From Shewanella mangrovisoli (lineage in GTDB: Bacteria > Pseudomonadota > Gammaproteobacteria > Enterobacterales > Shewanellaceae), in contig NZ_CP080412.1 of assembly GCF_019457635.1 (NCBI RefSeq), forward strand, positions 3,224,001-3,288,000: a stretch of 64,000 bases of DNA, given 5' to 3'. Under the pieces are notes generated by a model that saw only the letters and a list, made by a program, of their open reading frames with translations, had not been told where the DNA came from and ran no database searches. Shown one piece after another: positions 44,081 to 52,522 of this stretch. Every line of letters starts with the position of its first letter. Position 1 is the stretch's first letter. The position numbers and the translations under genes were made by a program.

Positions 44081-44707
44081 TTACCAGCTTTGCCATTCAT
44101 ACTCGACCAAGGGCGCTTGGTGTGGCGCATCCTTAAGGCCTAAGGCCAACTTAAATACCCGATTCGGTGGAATGATGCCGACACCTTTTGGGGTGCCTGT
44201 CATCACAATGTCGCCGTCTTCTAAGGTGGTAAAGCTTTGTAATTCTTCTAGAATCGTCTGCGGGTTATAGATCATTAACTCAATATGGCCCACTTGGGTT
44301 AACACCCCGTCTATCGTTAAGCTGAATTCAAATGCCGCGCTGGCATCATCGATAGCAACAAAGGGACTAAAGAGCGCCGCGCCGTCGAAGGCTTTGGCTT
44401 TTTCCCAGGGTAATCCCTTGGCTTTCAGTTTGCTTTGCAGCTCTCGCTTCGTGAGATCCAGCCCGACCCCAACATGGCTAAAACGCCCCTGCTGATAGAT
44501 AAAACACAACTCAGTTTCATAGTGCAGCGCCTCACCTAAATGCTCAGCATGCAGCACTGTGCTAATCGCCGAGTTGGGTTTGAAAAACACCACCATATCT
44601 TCGGGAATGTCATTACCCAGCTCATGGATATGGTCGACATAATTTCGCCCAATACACAGAATTTTACTCGGGCAAATCTGTTTATCACCGACGTTAACAG
44701 TCTTCAT
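44081..44707 (-). CDS. Fumarylacetoacetate hydrolase family protein
   Basis: A roughly 208-residue FAH-superfamily enzyme. The metal-binding pattern is present: ILCIGRNYVDHIHELG, VVFFKPNSAI, HYETELCFIYQ (Glu ligand) and DGAALFSPFV. The C-terminal GDIVMTGTPKGVG is characteristic. Known relatives hydrolyse beta-diketo acids or decarboxylate oxaloacetate. It is followed directly by the Crp/Fnr gene and preceded by the aspartoacylase gene, forming a three-gene group. GAGGAG lies four bases before the ATG at 44707. Confidence 0.9.
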   Translation of the reverse strand: MKTVNVGDKQICPSKILCIGRNYVDHIHELGNDIPEDMVVFFKPNSAISTVLHAEHLGEALHYETELCFIYQQGRFSHVGVGLDLTKRELQSKLKAKGLPWEKAKAFDGAALFSPFVAIDDASAAFEFSLTIDGVLTQVGHIELMIYNPQTILEELQSFTTLEDGDIVMTGTPKGVGIIPPNRVFKLALGLKDAPHQAPLVEYEWQSW

Positions 44708-44755
44708 TTGACTCCTCATTACGCTATTGGCTTTAAAGCTAAGGCGCAGTAAATA

Positions 44756-45769
44756 TCAGGCGTATTCCATTAAAAATTCATCGAGTTGTTCGTTGGCGAT
44801 TTCAATTTCATCCCCTTCAAACTGCGCAATATGGAACATGCCCTCACCTTCATTGGTCACAGGTATATTGCTGATCCCTATGATGATGCCATCGGTGGGG
44901 GCGCGAATGGCTACGCTATCGCCCCCATGCGGACTCACAATATGGGCGATGATATACCCCTTATTGACCCGCTGCCCGAGTTTAAGCTTCATATTCACTA
45001 AACCATCGGACTCACTGCGAACCCAATAACTGCGTATTGCGCTGACACTGGCGACCTTGTTACTGACTCGCCCCTTGAGCATACCAAGGCTTCGCATCAC
45101 ATTGAGTACGCCCTTAAGACCCGACTTAATCGCCAGTTCACTAAAGCGCAGCGCCTCGCCTGCCTCATACAAAATACAGGGAATGCCCTGCTGGTTCGCA
45201 TAGCCACGCATCGACACACTGCGCGCCTTGGAGTGCATGATAAGTGGCGCGCCGAAGGCATTCGCCATAGCTAACATGGTTTCATCGCCAGTATCACAAC
45301 GGATCTGCGGCAAGTTATCCCTATGAATTGCGCCCGTATGTAAATCAATCACATGGGTCGCATGCACCAGTAATTGGGTCGCAAAAAGGTTGGCTAAACG
45401 ACTCGCCAGCGCACCTTTGCTCGAGCCGGGGAAACAACGATTGAGATCGCGTCTATCGGGGAGATAACGGGATTGTTGAATAAAACCAAACACATTGACT
45501 ATGGGCACCACTATCAAAGTGCCTGCTAGATTTTTAGGATTGACACGCCCAAGCAAGCGCCGGCAGATCTCAATGCCATTGAGCTCATCGCCATGGATGG
45601 CGGCGCAGACTAACAGTGTCGGGCCAGGTTTGAGACCATGGAACACTTCCACGTGAATATCGAGTTGGGTATCGGTATAGAGCTTAGCGGCGGGAAGTTT
45701 TATCCCCATCTGCGTGCCCGCAACGACTCGCTTGCCTTCAATTTCAAACGCTTCGCGTTTTTTTACCAT
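44756..45769 (-). CDS. Succinylglutamate desuccinylase/aspartoacylase family protein
   Basis: A 337-residue M14-type zinc hydrolase. The zinc ligands are visible in AAIHGDELNGIE (HxxE) and THVIDLHTGAIHRDNLPQIR. The Glu/active-site region is ILYEAGEALRFSE. The C-terminal 80 residues include a small beta domain resembling a lipoyl/biotinyl barrel (SDGLVNMKLKLGQRVNKGYIIAHI). The substrate is probably an N-acylated amino acid or peptide. An AGGGAG site precedes the ATG at 45769; a GTG six bases earlier is the alternative. Confidence 0.88.
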   Translation of the reverse strand: MVKKREAFEIEGKRVVAGTQMGIKLPAAKLYTDTQLDIHVEVFHGLKPGPTLLVCAAIHGDELNGIEICRRLLGRVNPKNLAGTLIVVPIVNVFGFIQQSRYLPDRRDLNRCFPGSSKGALASRLANLFATQLLVHATHVIDLHTGAIHRDNLPQIRCDTGDETMLAMANAFGAPLIMHSKARSVSMRGYANQQGIPCILYEAGEALRFSELAIKSGLKGVLNVMRSLGMLKGRVSNKVASVSAIRSYWVRSESDGLVNMKLKLGQRVNKGYIIAHIVSPHGGDSVAIRAPTDGIIIGISNIPVTNEGEGMFHIAQFEGDEIEIANEQLDEFLMEYA

Positions 45770-45839
45770 AGTCACTCCCTGATGTTATCCCTAAAAACGC
45801 CATACGGCACTTTGTCTCTCGCCCCAAAAACAGGGCCGA

Positions 45840-46376
45840 TTACCGTTCAAAGTGAGCAAGCCAAGTCTTTAAAATCTGCTGCAATGTTTCGCGCTCGGCG
45901 CTAGGCACCCCTGCCAATAACGCGCTCTGGCATTGAATATGTTTGGGCAGCGCCGCGTCAATCAATGACTTGCCTTCTGCGGTGAGCGACACATGCACGG
46001 CGCGGCGGTCTTCCTTACTGTGCTCACGGGCAATCAGCCCTTTATTTTCAAGCCGGTCTAAGCGACTCGTCATAGCGCCAGAGCTTAACATCATGCTCTG
46101 ATACAACTGCGAAGGCGATAGCATATAAGGCTCGCCCGAACGTCTGAGCGTCGCGAGCACATCAAATTCCCCCTGACCTAGGCCAAATTCGCCGTGACAC
46201 AGGGCGATGGCGTTTTCCATATATTTGGTCAGGCGCGCGATGCGCCCTAACACCGCCATCGGGACCAAATCCTCTGTCACTCCTTGAGCCTGCCACTGCC
46301 CAAGGATGATATCCAATCCGTCTTCAGACGTTACGAGTGCCTGCTGAGTATCGAGTGCTGATTGATTTTCTGCCAT
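45840..46376 (-). CDS. MarR family transcriptional regulator
   Basis: A roughly 178-residue winged-helix regulator. The MarR core is seen in FDVLATLRRSGEPYMLSPSQLYQSMMLSSGAMTSRLDRLENKGLIAREHSKEDRRAVHVSLTAEGK, read in segments across residues 75-140. DRR is the wing. It is divergent from the CynX-type transporter gene, with two operator-like palindromes between. It likely represses itself and the transporter. The ATG at 46376 is only six bases from one operator. The ligand is unknown. Confidence 0.92.
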   Translation of the reverse strand: MAENQSALDTQQALVTSEDGLDIILGQWQAQGVTEDLVPMAVLGRIARLTKYMENAIALCHGEFGLGQGEFDVLATLRRSGEPYMLSPSQLYQSMMLSSGAMTSRLDRLENKGLIAREHSKEDRRAVHVSLTAEGKSLIDAALPKHIQCQSALLAGVPSAERETLQQILKTWLAHFER

Positions 46377-46381
46377 GGTTT

Positions 46382-46399
46382 TATCTCTACATAAAGATT
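46382..46399. promoter_or_regulatory. MarR operator candidate, proximal
   Basis: TATCTCTACATAAAGATT differs from the perfect palindrome at 46435-46452 at three of 18 positions. It lies six bases upstream of the MarR start codon. Confidence 0.6.
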
Positions 46400-46434
46400 C
46401 TTTACATGCTAACCATTTTACCGCAGAATTCATA

Positions 46435-46452
46435 TATCTTTACGTAAAGATA
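46435..46452. promoter_or_regulatory. MarR operator candidate, distal
   Basis: TATCTTTACGTAAAGATA is a perfect 18-bp palindrome in the MarR/transporter intergenic region. A diverged copy lies 53 bases away. Confidence 0.7.
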
Positions 46453-46542
46453 CTTCTTATAAAGTTTAAGTCAGTTTCACAGTGCAAACTGTTCAACGGA
46501 TTGTGTTAGCCATTTTTATTCGACCCTGCGTAGGAGTATGCG

Positions 46543-47739
46543 ATGTCTCATATTTTATCCCCTAGGGGCAATCAGCTGATGATAGGTGTCAGTCTGTTAC
46601 TTATCGGGCTTAATCTGCGCCCCATCCTTGCCTCTGTCGGCCCATTACTGCCGAGTATTCAACAGGATATTTCCTTAAGTTTTGCCCTCGCCTCAATGCT
46701 CACCCTGCTGCCAGTCCTTGCCATGGGAATGGGGTGTTTCGTTGGTTTTAAGATTGCCAAAGGCTTGGGGTTTGCAAACACTGTGACGGTATCGCTGCTA
46801 TTTCTGCTGATTGCAACTGCGATGCGTTTTTGGGTCGAGACGGTGAATGCGCTGATCTGTTCTGCACTTTTAGCGGGCATGGGTATCGCCCTCATCCAAA
46901 CCTTAATGCCTACTCTGATTAAACAAAACTTTGCCGACAAAACACCGTTGATGATGGGCTTATATGTCACCGCCATTATGGGCGGGGCGGCAATGGCCGC
47001 CAGCAGCGCACCTTTTATAGCGGCCGATTTAGGCTGGCGAGCAGGCTTAGGCCATTGGACTTGGTTAGCCCTCATCGCCATCTTGCTATGGATTGTCAGC
47101 CGAAAACATCTTGCCCTGCCGAGTCACACCGACAAACAGGCGGAATACTCATTTTGGCGCTATCGCCGCAGTTGGTTATTGGCACTGTTTTTTGCTTTAG
47201 GAACAAGTTGTTATGTCTGCGTGCTCGCCTGGTTAGCACCTTATGCCATCGAGTTAGGTTATAGCCAAACCCAGGCAGGATTAGCCTTAGGCTTCCTCAC
47301 CAGTATGGAAGTGATCGCAGGCTTAGTCTTTCCTTGGCTTGCCAGCAAATCGACGGATAGACGGGCGATTATTGCCTTACTGTGTCTGTTGCAACTCATT
47401 GGTTTTATCGGATTCGCCCTCGCACCACAGGTGTCGATATTCCTCTGGGCCGCGCTGGCGGGACTCGGGATTGGTGGTATTTTCCCGCTGAGTTTGATTG
47501 TGACTATGGATCATCAACAGAATCCACTGTTAGCGGGTAAGTTAACTGCCTTTGTGCAGGGTATTGGCTACAGTATTGCCGCTATCTCACCTTGGATAGC
47601 GGGACTTATTCGCGATAATTTCCAAAGCTTTAATATGGCCTGGTTATTACTTGCGGCGCTGAGTGTCATCGCTTATCTGCTGTCGCGGCAATTTAATCCG
47701 AGCAGCTATGCCCTGCACTATCGACAAGTGATGGCCTAG
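46543..47739 (+). CDS. MFS transporter, CynX/NimT type
   Basis: A 398-residue membrane protein with about twelve hydrophobic segments. The family mark is LIGLNLRPILASVGPLLPSIQ near the N-terminus, shared by CynX/NimT transporters. The substrate could be cyanate, a nitroimidazole-like compound or another small anion; none is proven. It is divergent from the MarR gene and probably regulated by it. The ATG follows GTAGGAG. A strong bidirectional terminator follows the gene. Confidence 0.9.
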   Translation: MSHILSPRGNQLMIGVSLLLIGLNLRPILASVGPLLPSIQQDISLSFALASMLTLLPVLAMGMGCFVGFKIAKGLGFANTVTVSLLFLLIATAMRFWVETVNALICSALLAGMGIALIQTLMPTLIKQNFADKTPLMMGLYVTAIMGGAAMAASSAPFIAADLGWRAGLGHWTWLALIAILLWIVSRKHLALPSHTDKQAEYSFWRYRRSWLLALFFALGTSCYVCVLAWLAPYAIELGYSQTQAGLALGFLTSMEVIAGLVFPWLASKSTDRRAIIALLCLLQLIGFIGFALAPQVSIFLWAALAGLGIGGIFPLSLIVTMDHQQNPLLAGKLTAFVQGIGYSIAAISPWIAGLIRDNFQSFNMAWLLLAALSVIAYLLSRQFNPSSYALHYRQVMA

Positions 47740-47756
47740 GATTTAAGCACATAAAA

Positions 47757-47786
47757 AACCGCCCAATTTGTAAAAATTGGGCGGTT
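47757..47786. terminator. Bidirectional terminator between the MFS and PhnA genes
   Basis: AACCGCCCAATTT GTAA AAATTGGGCGGTT is a perfect 13-bp stem. Reading leftward it is followed by TTTTATG, so it mainly ends the phnA transcript. The plus-strand side has little U-tract. Confidence 0.88.
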
Positions 47787-47820
47787 CAGGTATCAAGCTA
47801 ACAGCTTCAACTCGAGTCGA

Positions 47821-48384
47821 TTAAGACTTCTTCACAAAGCAGGTCAGGATCACGATGCGAGTGCCATTCACACGGCCTTCGATATGCTCAGGATTGTTGG
47901 TCAACGAGATATTGCGAACCGCTGTGCCGCGTTTTGCCACAAAGCTGGTGCCTTTGACGTTGAGATCTTTAATGATAACCACGGTATCGCCAGCGTTCAG
48001 TACTGCACCGTTGCTGTCTAAGGTCGGTGGCGTATCATCGCTCGCGGCTGCCGCTTCGGCATCGCCCCAAGCACGTAAATCCTCTTCCAGATACAGCATA
48101 TCCAGTAAATCCTGCGCCCAGCTTTCGCTGCTTAGGCGTTTCAGCATGCGATATGACATTACTTGAACCGCTGGGACTTGGCTCCACATGCTGTCGTTCA
48201 GACAACGCCAGTGGTTCATGTCCATGGTATCCGGTGCGGCGATTTGGCTGCTGCAATTTTCACAAATCATGATCTCATTTTCATGACCATCGGAAGCTGG
48301 TAAGTCATAAATGGAGAGTTCGACGTCACTTGCGCAGAGTTCACATTTGCCGCCACAGCGAGTTAGCAATTCATTTTCAGTCAT
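47821..48384 (-). CDS. phnA: PhnA/YjdM family zinc-ribbon protein
   Basis: A 187-residue protein of the PhnA family. The N-terminal zinc ribbon shows CGGKCELC and MICENCSSQI. The C-terminal SH3-like domain has DSNGAVLNAGDTVVIIKDLNVKG and VAKRGTAVRNISL. Despite the name, PhnA/YjdM is not known to degrade phosphonates in E. coli. No other phn gene is nearby, so the role is unknown. Confidence 0.93.
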   Translation of the reverse strand: MTENELLTRCGGKCELCASDVELSIYDLPASDGHENEIMICENCSSQIAAPDTMDMNHWRCLNDSMWSQVPAVQVMSYRMLKRLSSESWAQDLLDMLYLEEDLRAWGDAEAAAASDDTPPTLDSNGAVLNAGDTVVIIKDLNVKGTSFVAKRGTAVRNISLTNNPEHIEGRVNGTRIVILTCFVKKS

Positions 48385-48518
48385 TTTTTCTGTCTACATG
48401 CGTAATAAAACGCGGATTATGCCATAAATTGGCTTTTCACGGCAGGGGGGAAGGCAAGATAACCCTATTTTTTATATGAGTTATCTGTTTTTCCATCCTT
48501 TAAATCGCCATTTAATCC

Positions 48519-50732
48519 TTAAAATTCATAAGCTAAACTGAGCCTAATATCACGCCCCGGCGCGGGAATTCCATCCGATAGAAACGGCGTCACTTGCTGG
48601 TTAGTCAGGTTTTTTGCCATTAAGCGCACGCTGAGTCCTTTTAGAATCTCTTGGGGCTCGTAGGCTAAATATATATTTTGTAAGAAGTAATTCTCACTTG
48701 GGGACTCAGCATTGAAGATATCACCCTGAGGCACATTATCCTGCGCATCGTACCAAGTGCCTTGCCAAGCGACTGAGATGTCATCCGTAATGTACATGCC
48801 CACACGCAGGCGAATATCCAGCGGCGCAATGTTGGCAAGGTATTCGTCCTCGCCTTGACTGTCTCTGAGCGATCCCCTGTGCTCACCCTGTAACCAAGAA
48901 ACCGCTAAGTCACTGAAGAAATCCTGATAACGATATTGGGACTCGAGATCGGCGCCGTAGATATCATAGCCGTCAAGATTGGTGTAACCGCTTTGAATCG
49001 CTTGATTTGGGTCGGACTTTGCCCCTCGGCGCTGAGCAATATCGTCCCGCCCCAAGTTGGCAAAGAGGGTCACTTGGGTTGAAAGCGTATCTTGGGCGGC
49101 AAAAAGACTGGTTTGCTGTGTCATCAAGCCCAATTTAAAGGCGTGCAGACGCTCCACATCGATATCTCGACTCGTGCCAGTAATGCTCGCCTTTGCGTAT
49201 TGCACCGCATAGATTTCATCGACCACTGGCGCTTGTAAGCTGTAGGCGTAATCGAAATTCACTCGAGTATTCGCAGTTAACTGGTAGTCGATTCCCAATC
49301 GCGGTGAAAAGCCCGAATGGTGGGTCGAACTGTAGTCGTGCCCCGCCTCGATATCGTTGTAATCGGGGGCAATGTTGGGACGACCAATACTGTAGATAAA
49401 GTCATAGCGTAGCGAAGGGGTGATGGTCAGCTCATCCGTCACGCTAATCGCATCGCGCAAATACACCGCATAGGTATCCTGACGCCCTTCGGGCTGATAG
49501 TAAGGCGTGTACCAACCGTAGTTTTTCTCGGGATTTTTCTCATAACTTTTGTTAAACACCATCGAATCCCTATCGAGACTGCGGAACTGCAACCCCGTGG
49601 TGATCTCATGATCCCCAATAACACTTAAGTTGTTGATGTCAATGTAGTCACGTTTGTAATCCAGCCAAGATTCATGGCCGAAGTTGCCGACGGAGACAGT
49701 CATCTTCTCCCACGCGATTGGCGGCCTGATCCAGTGACGCGCATTCGCCGAATGAGAAATCACTATCTGGGTATCAATTAAAGGATTACTCGGTGAGTAG
49801 CGATAATTCGCCGACCAAGTATTGTCTTCATAGGTGTTGTAGGCCGTGGTGGCATAGAGCGCCTGTTCATAGGAGCCATATTTACGGATGTTGTAGTCAG
49901 AAATTGCGGGCATAGGTCCACGACGATTGGCCCATGGCTTACGCCCTTCGTCGAGATAATGGGTCAGGCTCAACATGAGTTGATGGTCGCCCTGTTCGTA
50001 ATCCAGTTTGCCGAGGTAATTATTTTGCTCATAACCTGAGTATTCAAATTCGTCACCATTGGCAAGCGTCACATCCCCCGCATCACGGCGAGTGACATGC
50101 AATAAACCTGAAAGTTGTTTATTAGCTCGTCCATAAACTGTTCCTGTGTAGCTTTGGGCGTCGTTATTACTGGCGTAACTGGCTTTGACTCGGGCACCAA
50201 CGTTTTGATTGTAAGTTAAAAAATCATCGGCAGATTTAGTCACAACATACATAGAGCCGCCAAAGCCGCCGTTACCCGAGCGGACATCGTGGGCCCCTTT
50301 AATCACTTCGACTCGCTTGATTAAATCGGGATCTAAGAAGAACGAGCCATAACGATACTGCTCAAATCCCACGGGGGCGTTATCGACATAAATATTAAAA
50401 TCTTCGGTTTCGCCAAATCCCCACAGGTTGATGCGCTCACCGCCACTGCGAGTCCCGCCATCAATATGGGCACCAGCCATATCATCGATGACCTCAGCAA
50501 ATGTGGTCGCTTGCATCTCTTCAATCTGCTCCATAGAGATGATCGCCTCGCCCGGCTTAGTCATAGTGGTCGCTCGGCGGTATTGCTGGCCATGTACTTG
50601 TAATATCTCGATTGGCTCGACCTTAGGCGCTCCCAATACTTCCTTGGCATTAAGTGGCAACGTAGGCAATATCGTCAAACCCACACAGCCCATTATTGCT
50701 TTTGATATCCTGCTCTTAGGTTGATATCTCAT
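48519..50732 (-). CDS. TonB-dependent outer membrane receptor
   Basis: A roughly 737-residue outer membrane receptor. A signal peptide (IMGCVGLTILPTLPLNA) precedes a TonB-box-like region, then the plug domain (MTKPGEAIISMEQIEEMQAT, IKRVEVIKGAHDVRSGNGGF). The long beta barrel ends in a terminal Phe (RLSLAYEF). It resembles heme/siderophore receptors. A Fur-type box sits over the -35 region of a TATAAT promoter, so it is probably iron-repressed. The in-frame ATG at 50792 would lie upstream of that promoter, so the ATG at 50732 is preferred. Confidence 0.9.
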   Translation of the reverse strand: MRYQPKSRISKAIMGCVGLTILPTLPLNAKEVLGAPKVEPIEILQVHGQQYRRATTMTKPGEAIISMEQIEEMQATTFAEVIDDMAGAHIDGGTRSGGERINLWGFGETEDFNIYVDNAPVGFEQYRYGSFFLDPDLIKRVEVIKGAHDVRSGNGGFGGSMYVVTKSADDFLTYNQNVGARVKASYASNNDAQSYTGTVYGRANKQLSGLLHVTRRDAGDVTLANGDEFEYSGYEQNNYLGKLDYEQGDHQLMLSLTHYLDEGRKPWANRRGPMPAISDYNIRKYGSYEQALYATTAYNTYEDNTWSANYRYSPSNPLIDTQIVISHSANARHWIRPPIAWEKMTVSVGNFGHESWLDYKRDYIDINNLSVIGDHEITTGLQFRSLDRDSMVFNKSYEKNPEKNYGWYTPYYQPEGRQDTYAVYLRDAISVTDELTITPSLRYDFIYSIGRPNIAPDYNDIEAGHDYSSTHHSGFSPRLGIDYQLTANTRVNFDYAYSLQAPVVDEIYAVQYAKASITGTSRDIDVERLHAFKLGLMTQQTSLFAAQDTLSTQVTLFANLGRDDIAQRRGAKSDPNQAIQSGYTNLDGYDIYGADLESQYRYQDFFSDLAVSWLQGEHRGSLRDSQGEDEYLANIAPLDIRLRVGMYITDDISVAWQGTWYDAQDNVPQGDIFNAESPSENYFLQNIYLAYEPQEILKGLSVRLMAKNLTNQQVTPFLSDGIPAPGRDIRLSLAYEF

Positions 50733-50772
50733 CTCCCCATCCCCTGTTACATAGTGTAAAAAATAGGGCGGC

Positions 50773-50778
50773 ATTATA
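50773..50778 (-). promoter_or_regulatory. -10 box of the TonB receptor gene
   Basis: Read leftward this is TATAAT. A 17-base spacer leads to TTCTCA, which lies inside the Fur box at 50796-50810. Confidence 0.6.
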
Positions 50779-50795
50779 GGCATCAAAGCCAAAGA

Positions 50796-50810
50796 TGAGA
50801 ATAATTCTCA
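50796..50810. promoter_or_regulatory. Fur box upstream of the TonB receptor gene
   Basis: TGAGAAT A ATTCTCA is a perfect 7-1-7 inverted repeat close to the Fur 7-1-7 consensus TGATAAT-N-ATTATCA. It overlaps the -35 region of the receptor gene promoter. Confidence 0.8.
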
Positions 50811-50956
50811 CCTAGCTTTACATGTAAATCACAAACTGATGGTAACTGCTGAGAAATGCTCGAAGAATTTGCAATATCCACGCGCATTTGTTCAACTCGC
50901 ACTAGCCTGTTTTGATTAACGGTCGGAATCCCAGTCTCAAGCACCTCAAAGGTTTT

Positions 50957-51670
50957 ATGGACATGACTAAGCTAACCGCACAACCCCAAACCGAGTTGGC
51001 ATTTACAGCCGCCAGCTTAGATTTTCTCAAACTGCTAGCGCTCAATAACTCCCGTGACTGGTTTAAAGCCCATCAGGAAGAATATGAAAGTAAGGTCAGA
51101 ACCCCTGCGCTGCGTTTTATCGAGCAAATTCAGCCTGATATTGTGGCTATTTCCCCAAGATTAACGGCGGTTGCCAAAAAAGTCGGTGGCAGCTTAATGC
51201 GCCCACAGCGCGATAGCCGTTTTAGCAACGACAAAACGCCCTACAAGACCAATGTGGGGATCCAGTTTCGGCATTTTCAGGGTAAGGATGTGCATGCACC
51301 TGGGCTGTATTTACACATTGCCGAGGATGGATGTTTTATTGCCGCTGGTATTTGGCATCCCGAATCCAAGGTGCTGAATGCCATTCGGACTTGTATCGAT
51401 GAAAACCCCAACGGCTATAAAAAGGCGCTACAGACCTTAACCAGTCATGGATTTGTGATGGATGGTGACAGTTTGACGCGCCCGCCTAAGGGATTCGATA
51501 AGCATCACCCAATGCTGGACGAACTGAAACGTAAGGACTTTATCGCGCTAAAACCAATCCCCTTCGAGCGACTCTGCCAAGCCGATGCCGCCCGCTACTG
51601 CGCCGAACAATTCGCCCACTGTAGCCAATTGATGGCCTACTTGTGCTTCGCCCTCGAATTGGACTTTTAG
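50957..51670 (+). CDS. DUF2461 / TIGR02453 family protein
   Basis: A roughly 237-residue cytoplasmic protein of the TIGR02453 (DUF2461) family. Blocks are LDFLKLLALNNSRDWFKAHQEEYE, SLMRPQRDSRFSNDKTPYKTNVGIQFRHF (read in two parts), and GLYLHIAEDGCFIAAGIWHPES. The function is unknown. The ATG at 50957 follows AAAGG; an ORF extension of 15 codons upstream is not used. It is a single gene convergent with the TetR gene. Confidence 0.92.
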   Translation: MDMTKLTAQPQTELAFTAASLDFLKLLALNNSRDWFKAHQEEYESKVRTPALRFIEQIQPDIVAISPRLTAVAKKVGGSLMRPQRDSRFSNDKTPYKTNVGIQFRHFQGKDVHAPGLYLHIAEDGCFIAAGIWHPESKVLNAIRTCIDENPNGYKKALQTLTSHGFVMDGDSLTRPPKGFDKHHPMLDELKRKDFIALKPIPFERLCQADAARYCAEQFAHCSQLMAYLCFALELDF

Positions 51671-51755
51671 CTTTTCCATAGTTGTTTGCATAAGTTTTAC
51701 TGTTGACGAGGCCAAGCACTCACTTGGCCTCATGCTTTTCGGTTTTGCTTAAGCG

Positions 51756-52367
51756 CTATTTCCCATCGACGAGCTTAAGTGGCCTTAATGCGAGACTCTT
51801 AAGGTATTCGCTTAAAACCTTAAATGCATTATCCAATAGGCCGTATTCCTTCGCCTTGCCTAGCACTCTAATCCCTTGTAATTGAAGCACTAAAAAAGCC
51901 GCGAGCGACTCAGGTTGAACCGATTGAGATAACTCGCCCTGCAACTGACTGTAGCGCAATACATCAGTAAAGTTAGTCTGCAACTGGGTGAATAAACGCT
52001 GGCACTCCTGCTGCACGCAGTCATCGTCGAGGCATTTTTCCATCACCGCATTCTGCATAAAGCAGCCGTACTCTTGCTCACGCTGCAAGGCCACAAATCG
52101 CGCTAAATAGGTCAAGATCTCACTCAGACCGGCCTGTGCGTGCAGAATTTGCTCCTTCGCGCCGAAGGAATAATGATCGAGATAAAAGCGCAGGGATTCG
52201 CGATACAAACTCTGTTTATCGCCAAAACTGTTATACAAGCTGAAGCGATTAATCCCTAAGTGTTCGACCAGATCGGCAATCGAGGTCTCGGCAAATCCCT
52301 TTCGCCAAAACAGCTCCATCGCCTGAATAAGCTTTTCCTGTCTATCAAAATTACAACTGCGTGCCAT
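51756..52367 (-). CDS. TetR family transcriptional regulator
   Basis: A 203-residue regulator with a TetR-type N-terminal HTH (ALELFWRKGF-like: MELFWRKGFAETSIADLVEHLGINRFSLYNSFGD, residues 17-50, read in parts). The C-terminal ligand-binding half is helical with two close cysteines (CLDDDCVQQECQ). It is divergent from two glutathione S-transferase genes and probably represses them in response to an electrophile. The intergenic region has an operator-like repeat at 52461-52478. Confidence 0.9.
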   Translation of the reverse strand: MARSCNFDRQEKLIQAMELFWRKGFAETSIADLVEHLGINRFSLYNSFGDKQSLYRESLRFYLDHYSFGAKEQILHAQAGLSEILTYLARFVALQREQEYGCFMQNAVMEKCLDDDCVQQECQRLFTQLQTNFTDVLRYSQLQGELSQSVQPESLAAFLVLQLQGIRVLGKAKEYGLLDNAFKVLSEYLKSLALRPLKLVDGK

Positions 52368-52460
52368 GGTCCAAACCTAGATTGATGCCTGCATTAAACG
52401 GAATATCACGGGGTAAAAACATTCTTGACTGACCGTTTAGATATGGCGTAAATTCTATCC

Positions 52461-52478
52461 TAACCGATCGTTCCGTTA
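52461..52478. promoter_or_regulatory. Possible TetR operator before the GST genes
   Basis: TAACCGATCGTTCCGTTA is symmetric at 14 of 18 positions. It lies in the TetR/GST intergenic gap, about 45 bases before the first GST start codon. Confidence 0.45.
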
Positions 52479-52522
52479 AAGCCCTATTTGGCCAAACTTA
52501 CAGATTCACAGAAGGAAAGAGC

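Noticed and set aside
44077-44130. Longer form of the Crp/Fnr regulator
   Set aside because: It overlaps the FAH gene by 50 bases, and the extra residues are not part of the cNMP-binding fold.
50733-50792. Upstream start of the TonB receptor
   Set aside because: It lies upstream of the TATAAT box and next to the Fur box, so it could not be part of the transcript.
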